In this document: positions 26,211 through 35,391 of the stretch, piece after piece
Layout: each line of letters begins with the position of its first letter
Numbering within the stretch: position 1 is the first letter of the stretch
Origin: Nocardia miyunensis NBRC 108239
Lineage (GTDB): Bacteria; Actinomycetota; Actinomycetes; Mycobacteriales; Mycobacteriaceae
NCBI RefSeq assembly: GCF_001613065.1
Contig: NZ_BDBQ01000101.1
Location: 1-57,058, forward strand
Direction: 5' to 3'
Length of the DNA: 57,058 nt
Position numbers and translations under genes: made by a program
Notes under the pieces: generated by a model
The model's database searches: none
Told to the model about the DNA's origin: nothing
Seen by the model: the letters and a program-made list of their open reading frames with translations, nothing else

Positions 26211-26504
26211 CTGCGATCTCCGGTCGTGCGGATCGAGGCGATCGAGTTGCCGTGGAACAGGATTCGGGCACTGCCGAAGTGCGGTTCGCGGCGCTGGCTG
26301 TTGCTGTGCCGACGTTCCTGCGGGCGTGCGTGACGGTGTTGTGGGTCGTCGCGGCGGTCGGGGGCGTGCTGTCTGTGCTCACGTTGGCGTTGCCGCGTCG
26401 GCCGAGGGTGCGCTCGTGACCGCGATCTCCGGCCGCGCGGATCTGATTGGCGTGGAACAGGATTCGGGCACTGTCGAGGATAGGTTCGCCACGCTGGCGG
26501 TCGC
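26102..26504. repeat. Tandem duplication (~209 bp) across the MFS/GT39 junction
   Basis: Copy 1 (26102-26304) holds the end of the MFS gene and a start-like GTG segment; copy 2 (26311-26504) repeats both. Encoded ends read ALPRRPGVRS and ALPRRPRVRS; encoded starts read VTAISGRADRGDR and VTAISGRADLIG. A 9-base indel lies in the middle. GACGTTCCT and TGA landmarks are offset by exactly 209 bases. Confidence 0.88.
26207..26419 (+). CDS. Short chimeric ORF created by the tandem duplication
   Basis: 70 codons. It starts as the N-terminus of the downstream glycosyltransferase (VTAISGRAD, VEQDSG) and ends as the last membrane helix of the upstream exporter (TFLRACVTVLWVVAAVGGVL). GTGA overlaps link it to both neighbours, so it is probably translated, giving a one-helix peptide. 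Any function would be accidental; it could also just keep ribosomes moving to the GT39 start. Confidence 0.5.
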   Translation: MTAISGRADRGDRVAVEQDSGTAEVRFAALAVAVPTFLRACVTVLWVVAAVGGVLSVLTLALPRRPRVRS

Positions 26505-28230
26505 CGCCGTCGCGCTCGCCGTCGGGGTGATCCTGCTGGTGCGGTCAGGCCGCTACGGTTATTTCGGCGACGAGCTGTACTTCCTCGCGGCCGGGAATCA
26601 TCTCGCACCGGGTTATGCCGATCAGGGGCCGCTGATTCCGCTGCTGGCTCGGGCGGCCTGGATGCTCGCACCGGGATCAGTTGTTGCACTGCGCATCCCA
26701 TCGATCCTGGCCGCCGTCGCCGGGGTGCTGCTGGCCGGGGCGTTCGCCCGGGAGATGGGCGGAGGCCGCCGCGCGCAGGTACTTGCCGCCACGGCATATG
26801 CGACGTGTCCCTACCTGATCACGCAGGCCGCGACCCTGTCTACCTTCGCGCTGGACAGTGCCCTGAGTGCGGCCGCGCTGTGGCTGCTGGCCCGCTGGAT
26901 TCGGCTGTCCGGCGAACGGGGTGGGACGAACTGCCCACCGCAGCCGATCGGAGCGTGCTCTACGTTGCGCCGGGATCGGCTGCTGGTGGCCGCCGCTGCC
27001 GTGATCGCGGTGGATCTCGAAGTGAAATTGCTGGTCGTGGTGTTGCTGGCCGGAATTCTCGCGGGGCTGGCGGTGGCCGGTCCGAGAGAGCTGTTGCGCC
27101 GGCCGACGCTGTGGTGGTGTGTGCCGGTCGTGGTGCTCACGGCGCTGCCCGGGATGCTGTGGCAGCAGCGGCACGGCTGGCCGCAACTGGGGATGGGTGC
27201 GGTGATCCGTGCCGAACAGCATGCCGCGACGGGTGGTGTGCTGGGCCTGCCGCTGCAATGGGCCGTGCTGACCGGGCTGCTCGGTGGCCTGCTGGCTCTA
27301 CGCGGCTGGTGGGTTCTGCTGCGTCGCACCATGTTCCGTGACCATCGCTGGATCGGCATCGCCGCGATCGTGGAGGTCGTGTTCGTCATCGTCAGCGGCG
27401 GGCGGCCCTACTACGTCGCGGGGATGTTTCCGGCGCTGTTCGCCGCCGGTGCCGTGGCGATCCCGGGTGTGCGGCATCATGGGGAGCACGGAGCGGGTGC
27501 CGTTGCACCGCCGGGTGTTCGGGATCGCGTGGCGCGTATCGCCGGTGGCGGGACGGTAGCGAGTGTGCGGCATAGCGGGGAGAGCATCGCCAGTGGCGGG
27601 TCGATTCCTGATGTGCGGCATGGTGGGGAGCGTAACCCGGGTGCTGCCGCGAACTCGGGTGTGCGGCATCGCGTGATGCGCATCGCGGGGGCTGTGGTGG
27701 TCGCAGTGTCTGTCGCGGTCTCCCTGACGGTGGTGTCGGTGCTGCCGCTGTCGGTCACCCGGATCGATCGACCCGTGCGATCGCAGGCCGAATTATCGAC
27801 GCGTATGCGGATATTCGGGACAACCGGCTGGTCGCGGCTCGTCACCGGCGTGGACGCCGCCTACCGCGCGCTACCGCCGGGTGAGCGCACCGGCGTCATC
27901 ATCCTCACCCAGACCTATTGGCAGGCAGCGGCTTTCGACGAGCTCGGTCCGCCCGCCCACCCGCCGGTGTACAGCGCGGATCGCGGATACGCTTACTTCG
28001 GCAGGCCGCCGGATGCTGAGCGCACCGTGTTGTACGTCAGCACAGGTGCGTCGGAAGCATTGCCGCACACTGTGTTCGAAGTCGCCGAACCGGTCGCGCG
28101 GATCGACGACCCCCTCGGTTTTCCGGGCCTCGATCGCGGGGTGACGGTGTGGCGCTGCCGGCATCCCCGGCAGTCCTGGCCCGTGCTGTGGCCGCGCCTG
28201 ACCACCCCCGTCCTGGATCCCGGACTCTGA
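26416..28230 (+). CDS. GT39/ArnT-like membrane glycosyltransferase
   Basis: 604 residues from the GTG at 26416. The first loop reads YFGDELYFLAAGNHLAPGYA followed by DQGPLIPLLAR, matching the acidic catalytic loop of PMT/ArnT-type GT-C enzymes that use lipid-linked sugar donors. About ten membrane helices follow. Residues ~352-431 contain an odd five-fold 16-residue repeat between helices. A soluble C-terminal part (GVIILTQTYWQAAAFDELG) faces outside by family topology. It probably glycosylates an envelope component. Confidence 0.8.
   Translation: MTAISGRADLIGVEQDSGTVEDRFATLAVAAVALAVGVILLVRSGRYGYFGDELYFLAAGNHLAPGYADQGPLIPLLARAAWMLAPGSVVALRIPSILAAVAGVLLAGAFAREMGGGRRAQVLAATAYATCPYLITQAATLSTFALDSALSAAALWLLARWIRLSGERGGTNCPPQPIGACSTLRRDRLLVAAAAVIAVDLEVKLLVVVLLAGILAGLAVAGPRELLRRPTLWWCVPVVVLTALPGMLWQQRHGWPQLGMGAVIRAEQHAATGGVLGLPLQWAVLTGLLGGLLALRGWWVLLRRTMFRDHRWIGIAAIVEVVFVIVSGGRPYYVAGMFPALFAAGAVAIPGVRHHGEHGAGAVAPPGVRDRVARIAGGGTVASVRHSGESIASGGSIPDVRHGGERNPGAAANSGVRHRVMRIAGAVVVAVSVAVSLTVVSVLPLSVTRIDRPVRSQAELSTRMRIFGTTGWSRLVTGVDAAYRALPPGERTGVIILTQTYWQAAAFDELGPPAHPPVYSADRGYAYFGRPPDAERTVLYVSTGASEALPHTVFEVAEPVARIDDPLGFPGLDRGVTVWRCRHPRQSWPVLWPRLTTPVLDPGL
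27469..27708 (+). repeat. Five-unit 48-bp in-frame repeat inside the GT39 gene
   Basis: Units begin at 27469, 27517, 27565, 27613 and 27661, each exactly 48 bases, anchored by GTGCGGCAT (GTTCGGGAT in unit 2). Encoded 16-mers are VRHHGEHGAGAVAPPG, VRDRVARIAGGGTVAS, VRHSGESIASGGSIPD, VRHGGERNPGAAANSG and VRHRVMRIAGAVVVAV. The last unit grades into a membrane helix. The array likely arose by slippage and expands a loop. Confidence 0.88.
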
Positions 28231-28265
28231 CCGCCGCCCGTGCGCCACCAGAAAGAAGCTGCCTG

Positions 28266-29267
28266 ATGCCTGTCTCCCACACCGGTCCCGCCTGGTTCGA
28301 TCGCCGCTGGTCCATTCCGGAACTCGTCGAGCGCAAACAGGGGCGCCGGGTGTCGGTGGTCCTGCCCGCGCTCGACGAGGAGGCCACGGTCGCCGGGGTG
28401 ATCGCCTCGATCCGCCCGCTCGTGGGCGGGTTGGTGGACGAATTGCTCGTGATCGACTCGGGTTCCACCGACGGCACCATCGCGGCCGCCCGCAACGCCG
28501 GCGCGGCCGTGTACACCCGCGAGCATGCGTTCCCGCGGCTGCCGCCGCGTCCCGGCAAGGGGGAGGTGCTGTGGCGTTCGCTGGCGGTGGCGCGGGGTGA
28601 TCTGATCGTGTTCGTCGATTCCGATCTGATCTCACCCAGTCCGATGTTCGTGCCGTCCCTGCTCGCACCGCTGCTCTTCGATGACGCTCTGCACCTGGTG
28701 AAGGGGTTCTACCGGCGGCCGCTGCGCACCGAGGGACGCACCGACGCCGACGGCGGCGGCCGGGTCACCCAGCTGGTCGCCCGGCCGCTGCTGGCGGCGC
28801 TGGCCCCCGAACTCGCCGAGATCGTGCAGCCGCTCGGCGGGGAGTACGCCGGCACCCGCGAACTGCTCACCGGCATCCCGTTCGCACCGGGTTACGGCGT
28901 CGAGATCGGTATCCTGCTGGACTGTTTCGCGCGATACGGCGTCGAGGCCATCGGGCAGGTGGACCTGGGCACCCGGCTGCATCGCAATCGCCCGAACGAC
29001 CAATTGGCCGCGATGAGCCGCCAGGTCATCGCGACACTGCTGGACCGGCTCGGCCTCGAGGACTCCGGCGGCGGTCTGCCGCAATTCATTCCGCACGGTA
29101 CCGGCTGGCGGCGAACGGTCACCGAACCCAGTTTCGCCGACCGGCCGCCGATGAGCCTGGCCATCGAGCCACCGGCCACCGCGGAGGCGGATTGGGCGTC
29201 GCCGAATTCGGTTACGGCTCACAATCAGACTCGAAGGTGGGCGGCCGTCGTTCGCGGCGCGAATTGA
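28266..29267 (+). CDS. gpgS: Glucosyl-3-phosphoglycerate synthase
   Basis: 333 residues; the M. tuberculosis enzyme is about 324. The GT-A nucleotide-binding pattern is clear: VSVVLPALDEEATV, VIDSGSTDG, GKGEVLWRSLAVARGD and metal-binding FVDSDL. GEYAGTRELL and GYGVEIGIL form the acceptor part. It makes glucosyl-3-phosphoglycerate from UDP-glucose (or ADP-glucose) and 3-phosphoglycerate, the first step to methylglucose lipopolysaccharides. The start ATG at 28266 is 35 bases after the GT39 stop, so co-transcription is likely. Confidence 0.88.
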   Translation: MPVSHTGPAWFDRRWSIPELVERKQGRRVSVVLPALDEEATVAGVIASIRPLVGGLVDELLVIDSGSTDGTIAAARNAGAAVYTREHAFPRLPPRPGKGEVLWRSLAVARGDLIVFVDSDLISPSPMFVPSLLAPLLFDDALHLVKGFYRRPLRTEGRTDADGGGRVTQLVARPLLAALAPELAEIVQPLGGEYAGTRELLTGIPFAPGYGVEIGILLDCFARYGVEAIGQVDLGTRLHRNRPNDQLAAMSRQVIATLLDRLGLEDSGGGLPQFIPHGTGWRRTVTEPSFADRPPMSLAIEPPATAEADWASPNSVTAHNQTRRWAAVVRGAN

Positions 29268-29493
29268 CGCGGACGGTTACCCGATTAGTCGGTAATCGCC
29301 ATTTATGGCCTCTACCAGCATATTCAATGACACTGAAGATCTCTGACGCACTTCGGTGGAAGTGCACAATGAGCGAGCCTCGCATTGTGTACTTCGAACA
29401 TCCGTAATGTCCGGGGGGCTCGGTAAAGTCAGCACTCGGCAATGGAAATGAATCCTGCCGTCCTTTCCGCTCCCGAGCCGATGAGGAATTGTC

Positions 29494-30783
29494 ATGACCC
29501 GCATGAGGACGAGCGCGATGTATTCGAACCGGGCGCCCGTGCGGAACGACCCGCAGCCGGTGCACCCGACCACACTCGTGCGGTCCGTGGTGGACGGCCT
29601 GGACCTGACGGCCGTCGCGGGCCGGATGGATCGGCGGCTCCGGGTGGATCTGACGGAACTCGTGCGGTGCAGCGTGCAGAGACTTACCGAGACGCCCACC
29701 GAAGGCGAAACCGAGCCGGTGTCCGATCGGATCGAATCGATCGCACGTCGCTGGGCCCAGCGGGATCTGCCGATCGAGATCCTGCATCGAGCGGTCCACG
29801 CGGCGGTCTCGGAGTCCCTGCAATGGTGGGCCCGCGGCGTCGCCTGGTCGGACGGGCGGATCGTACGCGCGGAGGGGTCCGGTCTGATCGATGTGCTGCG
29901 CGCCCTGTCGGCCGCGGTCGCCCGCGGATACACCGCCGAGGTCCGCGCGATGACCGCCGAGGGCCGCGTCGCCGCGGTGACGCTGGCCTCGGGTCTGCTG
30001 GCCGGACGCGCCGACGGCACCCGGGCCGCCGGATATGCTGCCGGGCAGGCGGATTCATATCTGGTCGTCGCCGTGGCGATCGGCGCGCATCCCCAGGAGA
30101 GCGATCCGCTGCTCGACGCCCGCGTGGTCGCCCGCCGCAAACTGCGCCGCATCCAGGCCGAACTCGCGACCGGTTGCCGCCCGCGCCCGCTGCCCCTGCT
30201 GAGCGTCGACGGCGGCACGATCCTGATTCCAGCCCAGGCATCGGGCGTCGATGCCGACTTCGCAACGGTCGAACAGTGGGTGAGCGAGCGGATCGATCGA
30301 CTCGCACACGTCGCCGGTGCACCGGTCACCGCGACGTTCGTCGAGGCCGAACCGGCCGCGATCCCGCGGACCGCGGATCTGGCGCACGAATTACTGGATC
30401 TGGCAGTGCATCTGGGCCGTGGTCCGGGCCTGCACCGATTCCGGGATCTGGCCTGCGAATACCAGTTGTCGCGGCCGGGCCGGGCCAACCGGCGGATCCG
30501 GTCGGTCCTGGATCCGCTGCGCGGCGAGCCGACCCTGCTGGAGACCCTGCGCGCATTCCTCGGTTCGCCCGGAACCCAGGACGCGGTGGCCCGGCGGCTC
30601 GGCGTATCGGTCGGCACGCTGCGGCGGCGGCTCGGGCGTATCGAGGCGCTGACCGGACTGGATCCCGAGACCGCGGCGGATTCGTGGTATCTGCGCTCGA
30701 GTCTGGTCGCGCGCACCGTGAATGGCGAGAAGACCGGAACGAATGGCGAGAGAGCAGGGCCGTCACTGGACAAAGCGGGGTGA
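29494..30783 (+). CDS. PucR-type helix-turn-helix regulator
   Basis: 429 residues. The central part resembles the GGDEF-like/PucR sensory region. The C-terminal HTH is typical of the family: LRAFLGSPGTQDAVARRLGV then SVGTLRRRLGRIEALTGLDP. A 226-base AT-richer gap precedes it. No operator is obvious. Alternative start at MYSN a few codons in. It may regulate the lipid genes around it, which is only positional inference. Confidence 0.82.
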   Translation: MTRMRTSAMYSNRAPVRNDPQPVHPTTLVRSVVDGLDLTAVAGRMDRRLRVDLTELVRCSVQRLTETPTEGETEPVSDRIESIARRWAQRDLPIEILHRAVHAAVSESLQWWARGVAWSDGRIVRAEGSGLIDVLRALSAAVARGYTAEVRAMTAEGRVAAVTLASGLLAGRADGTRAAGYAAGQADSYLVVAVAIGAHPQESDPLLDARVVARRKLRRIQAELATGCRPRPLPLLSVDGGTILIPAQASGVDADFATVEQWVSERIDRLAHVAGAPVTATFVEAEPAAIPRTADLAHELLDLAVHLGRGPGLHRFRDLACEYQLSRPGRANRRIRSVLDPLRGEPTLLETLRAFLGSPGTQDAVARRLGVSVGTLRRRLGRIEALTGLDPETAADSWYLRSSLVARTVNGEKTGTNGERAGPSLDKAG

Positions 30784-30846
30784 GTACTCCGGATTGACAC
30801 CGAGTCGTTGTCATTCCCCCGTGCTATCGCGCGCCATAGTGAACTT

Positions 30847-32175
30847 ATGGGCAACAGTGATGAGATGGCCAAGCAGGAATCCGTCGCCGACACACTTCGC
30901 CCGCTACTTCGCGCCGCCTTCGGGCTGGATCCGGGGGTGGCGTTCGAATTCTGGGACGGCAGTTCGATCCGGCCGGTGGGCGCGTCCCACGGCACTCTGC
31001 GGGTGCGTTCGAAGGAGGCGATCAGCCATTTGGTCTGGGCGCCCGGCCAACTGGGGCTGGGACGCGCATTCGTCTGCGGCGCAGCGGATCTCGACGGTGA
31101 CATCTTCGAGATGATGCGGGCGCTGCGGTCCTCGGCCCCGCACACCCCGGGTGCGGGCATCGGCCTCGGGGTCGAGGCGACGTACAAGGCGATCGGCGCG
31201 GCGCGTCGGCTCGGCGCCCTGGGCCGTCCGCCCGAGCCGCCGCCGGAGGAGGTGCGTACCCGGATCGGCGGATTGCACACCCGTCGTCGTGACGCCGCCG
31301 CGATCAGCCATCACTACGATGTGGGCAACGACTTCTACAGTCTGATGCTCGGGCCGAGCATGACGTACTCGTGCGCGCGATTCGCCGGTGCCGGTGCGCA
31401 ACCCGACGACACGATGTCCCTGGTGGACGCCCAGCGCGCCAAGCACGATCTGGTCTGCCGCAAACTGGGCCTGGACGCGACGCCCGGGACGCGCCTGCTG
31501 GACGTGGGCTGCGGCTGGGGTTCGATGGCCATCCACGCGGCCGCGACCTACAAGGCGCGCGTGGTCGGGGTGACGCTGAGCCACGAGCAGGCCGAACTCG
31601 CCCGCAAACGCGTTGCCATGGAAGGACTTTCCGATCTGGTCGAGATCCGGTTGTCGGACTACCGGGACCTGCGCGGCGAGCGGTTCGACGCGATCTCCTC
31701 GATCGGCATGTTCGAACACGTCGGCTCCAAGCGCGCCGCGGAGTACTTCACCACGATGCACACGCTGCTGCGGCCCGAGGGCCGTCTGCTCAACCACGCC
31801 ATCTCCGCGATCGGCGGTTCGGTGATGACCAGCCGGTCGTTCGTCGGGCGATACGTGTTCCCGGACGGCGAGCTGATCGATGTCGGCAAGGTCGTTTTGG
31901 CCATGGAACGCGCCGGATTCGAGGTTCGCGATGTGGAGGGGCTGCGCGAGCACTACGCGCTGACCCTGCGTGGCTGGGTCGCCAATCTGGAACGGGAATG
32001 GGACCGGGCGGTCGAACTCGTCGGTGAGGGCCGTGCCCGGATCTGGCGGCTGTACATGGCGGCCTCGGCGCTGGGCTTCGAGGACGGCAGCCTGGGCCTG
32101 CATCAGGTGCTGGGCGTCGTTCCCGGCAGCGGGGGCGTTTCGGGGATGCCCGGCACCCGGCGCGCCTGGGGCTGA
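30847..32175 (+). CDS. Cyclopropane-fatty-acyl-phospholipid synthase-like methyltransferase
   Basis: 442 residues. The N-terminal domain of full-length CFA synthases is present (~1-140), followed by the SAM-binding domain: SHHYDVGNDFYSLML, MTYSCARF, LLDVGCGWGSMAIHAA, GVTLSHEQ, SIGMFEHVG. It would add a methylene from SAM across a lipid double bond. It resembles actinobacterial UfaA1-like enzymes more than the shorter mycolic-acid CmaA/Pca type. The start lacks a strong ribosome site. Confidence 0.9.
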   Translation: MGNSDEMAKQESVADTLRPLLRAAFGLDPGVAFEFWDGSSIRPVGASHGTLRVRSKEAISHLVWAPGQLGLGRAFVCGAADLDGDIFEMMRALRSSAPHTPGAGIGLGVEATYKAIGAARRLGALGRPPEPPPEEVRTRIGGLHTRRRDAAAISHHYDVGNDFYSLMLGPSMTYSCARFAGAGAQPDDTMSLVDAQRAKHDLVCRKLGLDATPGTRLLDVGCGWGSMAIHAAATYKARVVGVTLSHEQAELARKRVAMEGLSDLVEIRLSDYRDLRGERFDAISSIGMFEHVGSKRAAEYFTTMHTLLRPEGRLLNHAISAIGGSVMTSRSFVGRYVFPDGELIDVGKVVLAMERAGFEVRDVEGLREHYALTLRGWVANLEREWDRAVELVGEGRARIWRLYMAASALGFEDGSLGLHQVLGVVPGSGGVSGMPGTRRAWG

Positions 32176-32251
32176 AAGCTGCGAACGTCGTGGTCGCCCG
32201 CGGACGGTCCGTGCCCTGAATCAGCAACGTCCGCAACGGTTTTCGATGCGC

Positions 32252-32938
32252 TCAGGCGGCTTCGAGGGCGGGGCGGGCGGCGGCCGGTGACACCGCGCCG
32301 TGATAGAAGTACCTGCCCAGGCCGATGGTGAAGATCAGCATCCCGTACAGCGAATGCTCCACCGAGGCGGTGAACAGCGACCGGCTGCGCAGGTAGCGCG
32401 TCGCGAACAGCCAGCCGCCCACACCGCTGGCCGCCACGGAGAACCAGTTGCCGAAGATGATGTGCACGTACCCGAACGCCGCCGCGCTCGCGGCGACCAG
32501 CCCCGGACCCTCGCCGAAAACCGGTGCGTACCGGTGGAACAGGAACGACCGGAACACCACTTCCTGCGGATACACGCTCAGCGCCGGGTACAGCACCATC
32601 ACCGCGAGCCACAGCCAGGGATTGCGCCGGGGCAGATCGAACAGGTCCCCGCGGCGTAGCACGCTGGTCGCCGCGGTGAGCGCGAGGGCGTTCGCGCCCG
32701 CCGACACCGCCATCGAACCCGCCTGCTCGCCGAACGCCTCACTGCGCCACAGCGAATCACGATCGAAACCGGGGGAGCGCCGCAGATAGACCGTCGCCCC
32801 GGCGGCTAGCGCGAGCAGGGCCGGAATCGGCGGCTTACCGCGCAACAGCGCGTTGTAGGCGGTCGTGCCGCCGAAGAACAACGCGGCGTACTCGGCGGCC
32901 AGATAAGCCCGTCGCCATCGTCGAATTCTCATGAGCAC
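32252..32938 (-). CDS. CPBP-family intramembrane metalloprotease-like protein
   Basis: 228 residues with about six hydrophobic segments. The CPBP motif 1 reads YPQEVVFRSFLFHRY, where the usual EExxxR has Gln at the first Glu. Motif 2 reads FGYVHIIFGN and motif 3 VEHSLYG. These His and Glu residues coordinate the metal in Rce1-like proteases. The Gln substitution may reduce or change activity. A second ATG two codons in is equally possible. Confidence 0.75.
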   Translation of the reverse strand: MLMRIRRWRRAYLAAEYAALFFGGTTAYNALLRGKPPIPALLALAAGATVYLRRSPGFDRDSLWRSEAFGEQAGSMAVSAGANALALTAATSVLRRGDLFDLPRRNPWLWLAVMVLYPALSVYPQEVVFRSFLFHRYAPVFGEGPGLVAASAAAFGYVHIIFGNWFSVAASGVGGWLFATRYLRSRSLFTASVEHSLYGMLIFTIGLGRYFYHGAVSPAAARPALEAA

Positions 32939-32969
32939 ACCGCCATTTCGCGAAAGTCGTCGCTCGTGT

Positions 32970-33761
32970 CTAGGTCACCGGAAGCAGTTCGGGACGCTTT
33001 GCCCCGAGCCGGTTGCCAGAGGAGACCCCGCGGATGCGGCGGCCCACCCAGGGGATGAGATGGCGTGTGGCCCAGCGTAGTTCGTCGGTGAACACGGCCG
33101 GGCGCGGGTGATTCGGATCGGGCGGCAGGGCGGTGCGCCAGGTGTCGTCCGCGCCCGGGAGTCCGAGACCGTCGGCGACCGCCCGGCTGACCAGTTCGTG
33201 GCCCAGCGGATTCAGGTGCAGCCGGTCGTCGGTCCACACCCGCCGATCGGTGGTGGCTGGTACGGGTTCGAAGTCGATCACGGTCACCCGATGCCGCGCG
33301 GCAACCGCGCGCAGGGCAATGTTCATCTCCCGGACGCGTCCGGACAGCGGCCGGACCATCGGGGCGACCGCGCCGATATCGGGAAAGGTGAAGGTGACCA
33401 CCTGCGCGCCGATGGCGGCGAACGCCGCGAACATGCCCTCGATATCGGCCAGGACGGTGTCGCGGTTGTACCGCGGCCGCAGCAGATCGTTCATCCCGGC
33501 CACCACGGACACGAGATCGGGCTTCATCGCCAGGGCTGGTCCGAGCTGTTCCGCGCGGATCTGGGCCGCGCACCGGCCGCGAACGGCCAGGTTGGCGTAG
33601 TCGAGGCCCGAGTGCATGCGGGCGAGCACCTGCGCGAGGCGGTCCGCCCAGCCGAGTAGTCCGCCGCTGCCGTCGGGGTCCCCGACCCCCTCGGTCTGCG
33701 AATCGCCCAGTGCGACATAACGGGTGAACAGCGGTGTTCGAGAGGGACTCGACCTGGTCAT
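32970..33761 (-). CDS. SGNH/GDSL-family hydrolase
   Basis: 263 residues from the ATG at 33761, preceded by CGGAGG; a longer open frame upstream is ignored. Block I reads VALGDSQTEGVGDP with the nucleophile Ser. Block II Gly and block III appear as VVAGMNDLL; block V is DRLHLNPLGHEL with the catalytic Asp and His. No signal peptide, so it is probably cytosolic. It hydrolyses an ester or thioester of unknown identity. Confidence 0.88.
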   Translation of the reverse strand: MTRSSPSRTPLFTRYVALGDSQTEGVGDPDGSGGLLGWADRLAQVLARMHSGLDYANLAVRGRCAAQIRAEQLGPALAMKPDLVSVVAGMNDLLRPRYNRDTVLADIEGMFAAFAAIGAQVVTFTFPDIGAVAPMVRPLSGRVREMNIALRAVAARHRVTVIDFEPVPATTDRRVWTDDRLHLNPLGHELVSRAVADGLGLPGADDTWRTALPPDPNHPRPAVFTDELRWATRHLIPWVGRRIRGVSSGNRLGAKRPELLPVT

Positions 33762-33887
33762 GCTCGGCCTCCGGGATGGTTCGATGCGCGGGGCTCGGCG
33801 TCGAGCGATCCGGGTGTTCAGGGACGGGAACATTCAATAGATACACCAACCGGCACGAGCTGTCCCGCCGGTTCGTCGGCTGTTCAC

Positions 33888-34544
33888 TCAGCCCAGGACG
33901 AAGGGTAGCTTTCCGGCCAGATCGCCCAGCTCGGCGCGCTCGTTGTCGCTGGCTGCGCGGCGTCCGGTGCCGATCAACAGGGCGTCCCGATCGGACAGTG
34001 CGGGCGGGAATGTCGCTCCGGTGATCTGCTCGAGCATCCGGCGCGCATGGGCCAGGCTGTCGGCGGGCGGCTCGGGTTCGCCGGGCAGCTGCGCGATCAG
34101 GTCGAGATGGTGCAGGGTCCACTCCAGGACGTAGGCGCCGAGATAGTCGGCGATGGTCAGGACCTCGCCGCGGGTGGCGACGCACTGGCCCGGATCGGCG
34201 AGTTCGGCCGCGCGGCCCGCCGCCGAACCGACGTCGTCGAAGTGGAGTTTGAGTAGTTGCGGCTCCCGGTAGGCCGCGGCCAGCCGGACGATCAGCGCGT
34301 CGAGCGGATCATCGCCGGTGGGCGTCGTCGTATCGATTTCCCAGTAGGACAGCGCGGTTCGCGTCGGTGCGGCATCGGCGGGGCTGACCAGCGTGATCAG
34401 GATGTCCTGTGCGCCGATGAGCAAGTGGCACACCAGATCTCGCACCAGCCATCCGGTGCATCCGGACGGCAGTGCGAAATCCTCGTCGTGCAGTTCGGCG
34501 ACCGTGGCGCGCAGCGCCGACCACGAGCGTGAGAAGAGATCCAC
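33888..34544 (-). CDS. Maleylpyruvate isomerase/DinB-like (MDMPI) mycothiol-fold protein
   Basis: 218 residues. The N-terminus shows the MDMPI pattern (LRATVAELHDEDFALPSGCT, GWLVRDLVCHLL), and a middle YVLEWTLHHLDL segment brings the other His residues. The fold binds a divalent metal with three His and often uses mycothiol as cofactor. Many members have unknown substrates. It stands alone on the minus strand. Confidence 0.8.
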   Translation of the reverse strand: MDLFSRSWSALRATVAELHDEDFALPSGCTGWLVRDLVCHLLIGAQDILITLVSPADAAPTRTALSYWEIDTTTPTGDDPLDALIVRLAAAYREPQLLKLHFDDVGSAAGRAAELADPGQCVATRGEVLTIADYLGAYVLEWTLHHLDLIAQLPGEPEPPADSLAHARRMLEQITGATFPPALSDRDALLIGTGRRAASDNERAELGDLAGKLPFVLG

Positions 34545-34638
34545 CGCCGCAAGCTAGCAGTCGGGGCGTGCGGTGGGACAGTTTCCGGATCCGGCGAACG
34601 GGACGTTCCGGCCGGGCCGTGGTGGTGAGCTGCGCGCG

Positions 34639-35097
34639 CTACGCCGAGCCGAGCGCGATGGCGGTGAAGATCAGGGTCACGAAGGCGATCGGCAAGAGGA
34701 ACCCGAGCGCCGCGGGCCGCTGGAACAGCGGTTTGCCCGGATCCAGCGGGCGGCCCGGCATACCCGGGACCGGCGGTGCGAGCTTGGCGATGCTGTTGTA
34801 GGCGAACAGGTTGAACAGCATCGTCAGCGGATTGATGAACATCGACATCGGACCCCACCAGCCGAGCCAGACGCTCTCCACGGTCATGCGCCGATAGGTG
34901 GCCAGGCCGCAGTCGCGGCAGAACGGCCCCGACATTCGAAGGAACTGCATGAAAAGGATGAAGCCGCGATGTGCGCGGATGTCCACCGCGGCCGCCGGGG
35001 TCGCGCCGCAGTGCCTGCAGTAGAGCATCGGTTGGTGCTGTGGCATCATCGGCTGGACCTGTGGTGGAACACCGTGCAGCGCACCGGGATTCGTCAT
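34639..35097 (-). CDS. Small membrane protein with two CxxC motifs
   Basis: 152 residues from the ATG at 35097, after GTAGGGG. A proline/glutamine-rich N-terminus is followed by a zinc-ribbon-like pair, LYCRHCGATP and PFCRDCGLAT, then two hydrophobic segments (MSMFINPLTMLFNLFAYNSI and LGFLLPIAFVTLIFTAIAL). The layout is common in actinobacteria but has no assigned role. Likely a membrane protein with a cytosolic metal knob. Confidence 0.78.
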   Translation of the reverse strand: MTNPGALHGVPPQVQPMMPQHQPMLYCRHCGATPAAAVDIRAHRGFILFMQFLRMSGPFCRDCGLATYRRMTVESVWLGWWGPMSMFINPLTMLFNLFAYNSIAKLAPPVPGMPGRPLDPGKPLFQRPAALGFLLPIAFVTLIFTAIALGSA

Positions 35098-35391
35098 GTC
35101 GTTACCCCTACCCTCGAGCACGGCGAATCGCCGTGCTCGATCCGAAAGATTCTGTTCCGAAAGAAGCTGGGCGCGAATGTTACCGGGACGGCCACCGGGC
35201 TGTCAGCCTTATTTCCCAGTCGTGGTCGCGCGGCTCGCGATTCGGTGAAACCGGCTGGAGCGCAGAGGATTCGGAGTGCGCCGGATACGGTTGTCACGCA
35301 CGGCCGAATGGAGGCGAATACTTGTGACCATACACGTGAGCGGATTATGTATGGTCGGGTGAGCCCGATCGACAGGACCGAAGGAACGCCC

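Noticed and set aside
30794..30846. TTGACA upstream of the cyclopropane synthase-like gene as a sigma-A promoter
   Set aside because: No -10 hexamer lies at 16-19 bases. The best candidates are spaced 21 or more bases away.
29277..31280. A 667-codon open frame on the minus strand
   Set aside because: It runs antisense to the PucR-type and cyclopropane-synthase genes, is rich in Arg, Ser, Pro and Thr as expected of a GC-rich shadow frame, and shows no motif.
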